From Paramecium pentaurelia (taxonomy: Eukaryota > Ciliophora > Oligohymenophorea > Peniculida > Parameciidae): DNA of 64,000 nucleotides. Positions 62,291 through 64,000 of the stretch are shown one piece after another. Both the position numbers and the translations under genes were made by a program. Under the pieces are notes generated by a model, which saw nothing but the letters and a program-made list of their open reading frames with translations, did no database searches and was not told where the DNA came from. The stretch lies in contig CAJJDO010000005.1 of NCBI GenBank assembly GCA_905183005.1, positions 456,641-520,640 on the forward strand. Reading direction: 5' to 3'. Positions within the stretch are counted from its first letter, which is position 1; the number at the start of each line of letters is the position of its first letter.

Positions 62291-64000
62291 ATGTTTTACA
62301 GAGAAGGAAATACATACACCAACGGAGAATATACCATTTACGAATAAAAATAAATAGGTAAGGGGGCTTATGGTATAGTTTTTGAATGTACAAGAAAAAA
62401 TCGGAATGATAATTTATGTGCTAAAGTATTTATGACTTTTAAATGAAGATTATTAAATCGATGACCAATAATTCTGAATATTTGAGCAGAGAAAGCTTTA
62501 TTATAAATACTTTACGTGAGGCCTGTCCTGATAATCCAAATTTGATTAAAGTATACTATTGTTAGTATCAAAAATTTGAAAATAATGATGTTTTGATAAT
62601 AATTATGGAAAAATGTAGTTCTAATTTAAAAGATGACTTATCTTAAAAATAAAAATACACTTCTGATGAAGTCTTAAATATATTAAAATAATTGTTAAAC
62701 GGATATAAACCCTTATATGAAAAATCAATACTTCATAGAGACATTAAACCTGAAAACATCTTAATATCTTTTGATAATTCAGGTAAACCTATTTATAAAT
62801 TGGGCGATTTTGGAGTAGGTAAGATTAACTCATCTAATGACACCACTATTACAAAAGTAGGAACACCAGTTTATGCAGCTCCAGAACTTAATTGTCTTAT
62901 AAATGACAGCAGTTTAGATCAAGCGATAAAGGATTTAAAGCTGATTTAAAATGGAAAAAGCCAAGTTGATGTTTATTCGGTATCAAATTTATTAATATTA
63001 GATTGGAATTATGCTTTATTAATTTCTTTTCGGTGAACCTCCCTTTTAAACATAGAACCCAGATCAAGTCAAAACATTTTTTTAGAATCTAAAACACACT
63101 CCATTCAAAATAAAAGAACCAATTAAAGACATCAACTCTGATCTTTTAACTTTGATTGAAAAAATGATTGTCTACAATCCTAAAGACAGAATTAAATTTT
63201 CTGAAATTTATTCACACAAACTAATTAGTATCTAAACTTAATAGCCAACAAAATTCGATAAAAGAGCAACAAACCCATTTCAAAATTAAAATTAAAATCA
63301 AAATACATTTTCAAATTAAATTCCATTTTAAAATAAAATTGTATTTGCAAATCAAAATCAATTTTAAAATTCAGTTCCAACTTAATTTTCAATTCAAAAA
63401 CAAAATTTGAGAGCCACAAATCCAAATCCCCCTTAAACCCAATTTAATAATCCAGGTCCTCGGATGGGCACTTTAAATTCAGTGCAAATAGATAATAAGT
63501 AAAATTAATAAATTAATTTTTAACCTCCATAAAATTAAATTTAACCTTAAATAGGATAAGCATAATTTACACCTTAATTAGTATAATCATAATTTCAACC
63601 TTTAAAACCATAAACATAAGTTTAAACTTAATAAAATAACCAATAAATTCAAATAGATGAACTGTAAGATACAATCTTCTATTTGTAATCTTAATTGTAA
63701 TCAAATAAATATATCTTAGATCTGAAAATTACTTTTTCTATAGTAAATAAACAATACGATTACTCAAATAGGCTTTTGATTCAGTATAAAAATGTGATCA
63801 AAGTTAAATTAATATTTACACAGATAAATTGATGGAATGTTATAAATTTTAAGATAAAAATGCTTATTCTTTAGGATTTCTCAAATTTTATTATTGTCTT
63901 ATCAATAAAAAAAATAAATTGATTATTTAAAGACAGTTTAATAATGAACAAGAGTTAATATAAGCAATTAACAATATATTGAAATAATGTCCTCCAAAAA
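62291..64000 (+). CDS. Serine/threonine protein kinase, 3' end outside window
   Basis: Active-looking kinase domain at the N-terminus: Gly loop GKGAYGIVFE at about residue 26, CAKII with the ATP-site Lys, catalytic loop LHRDIKPENIL at about 140, DFG at about 164, activation-loop end TKVGTPVYAAPEL, and IGIMLYQFLFGEPPF then VYNPKDRIKFSEI. The APE segment is followed by an insert before VDVYS. After the domain comes a long Gln/Asn/Pro/Phe-rich linker (about 310-450) and then a helical C-terminal region. Introns of 23, 22 and 20 nt, the last the shortest in the window. The domain order resembles other ciliate-expanded calmodulin/ULK-like kinases, but I cannot name the group. Confidence 0.88.

Noticed and set aside
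1..64000. Possibility that the window is germline DNA carrying internal eliminated sequences
   Set aside because: Every interruption in a conserved gene is explained by a GT-AG intron of normal size; no TA-bounded insert is needed.
1..64000. CRISPR arrays, insertion sequences, bacterial operons or phage genes
   Set aside because: No spaced identical repeats, transposase motifs or polycistronic layout; the gene content is eukaryotic nuclear.

Overview
This window looks like macronuclear DNA of an oligohymenophorean ciliate, most likely Paramecium or a close relative. Three things point there. First, every recognisable gene is open only if TAA and TAG are read as glutamine, and every one ends in TGA. 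Second, coding regions are interrupted by very small GT-AG introns, about 64 that I could place, nearly all 20-38 nt (one is 62 nt, and one 35-nt intron lies in an unrecognised gene). Third, base composition is very AT-rich and genes lie tens of bases apart on both strands. No conserved gene needs excision of a non-GT-AG insert, so I see no sign of germline internal eliminated sequences. Lengths quoted below are spliced lengths, and in each case total length minus introns is a multiple of three.

Left part (1-13.6 kb): an unrecognised gene end and a 373-aa unknown protein; an F-BAR protein with a 24-glutamine run; a PX-domain sorting nexin with a beta-prism-like N-terminus; a protein with two CBM48-like domains followed by kelch repeats; on the minus strand a radial spoke head protein (RSP4/6 family); proteasome subunit beta2; on the minus strand a NECAP endocytic adaptor; and a UBE2K-type ubiquitin-conjugating enzyme.

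Centre (13.6-41.4 kb): a 3112-aa Cys-rich, beta-helix, multi-pass membrane protein; a tandem WWE protein; an unknown minus-strand gene; an HP1-like chromodomain/chromo-shadow protein; an LZIC homologue; a 1472-aa DEAH-type RNA helicase with a C-terminal zinc finger; a B-box protein; and a 2504-aa single-exon protein made largely of Q, D, E, N and K.

Right part (41.4-64 kb): a minus-strand beta-propeller protein; a pseudokinase; ribosomal protein S29; a SHIPPO-repeat (axonemal) protein on the minus strand; DNase II; three small unknown proteins; ribosomal protein S30 (minus); a CRAL-TRIO protein ending in a Cys-rich CaaX-like tail; prenylcysteine oxidase (minus); a PIAS-type SUMO ligase; a weak gene candidate; asparagine synthetase; tRNA-Cys (minus); and the start of a protein kinase that runs off the window.

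The genes form no operon and no single pathway. Several fit ciliate cell biology: cilia (RSP4/6, SHIPPO), membrane traffic (F-BAR, SNX, NECAP, CRAL-TRIO), chromatin and SUMO (HP1-like, PIAS, DEAH helicase). I did not find a clear new multi-gene system. The most unusual items are individual domain combinations and the two giant proteins.
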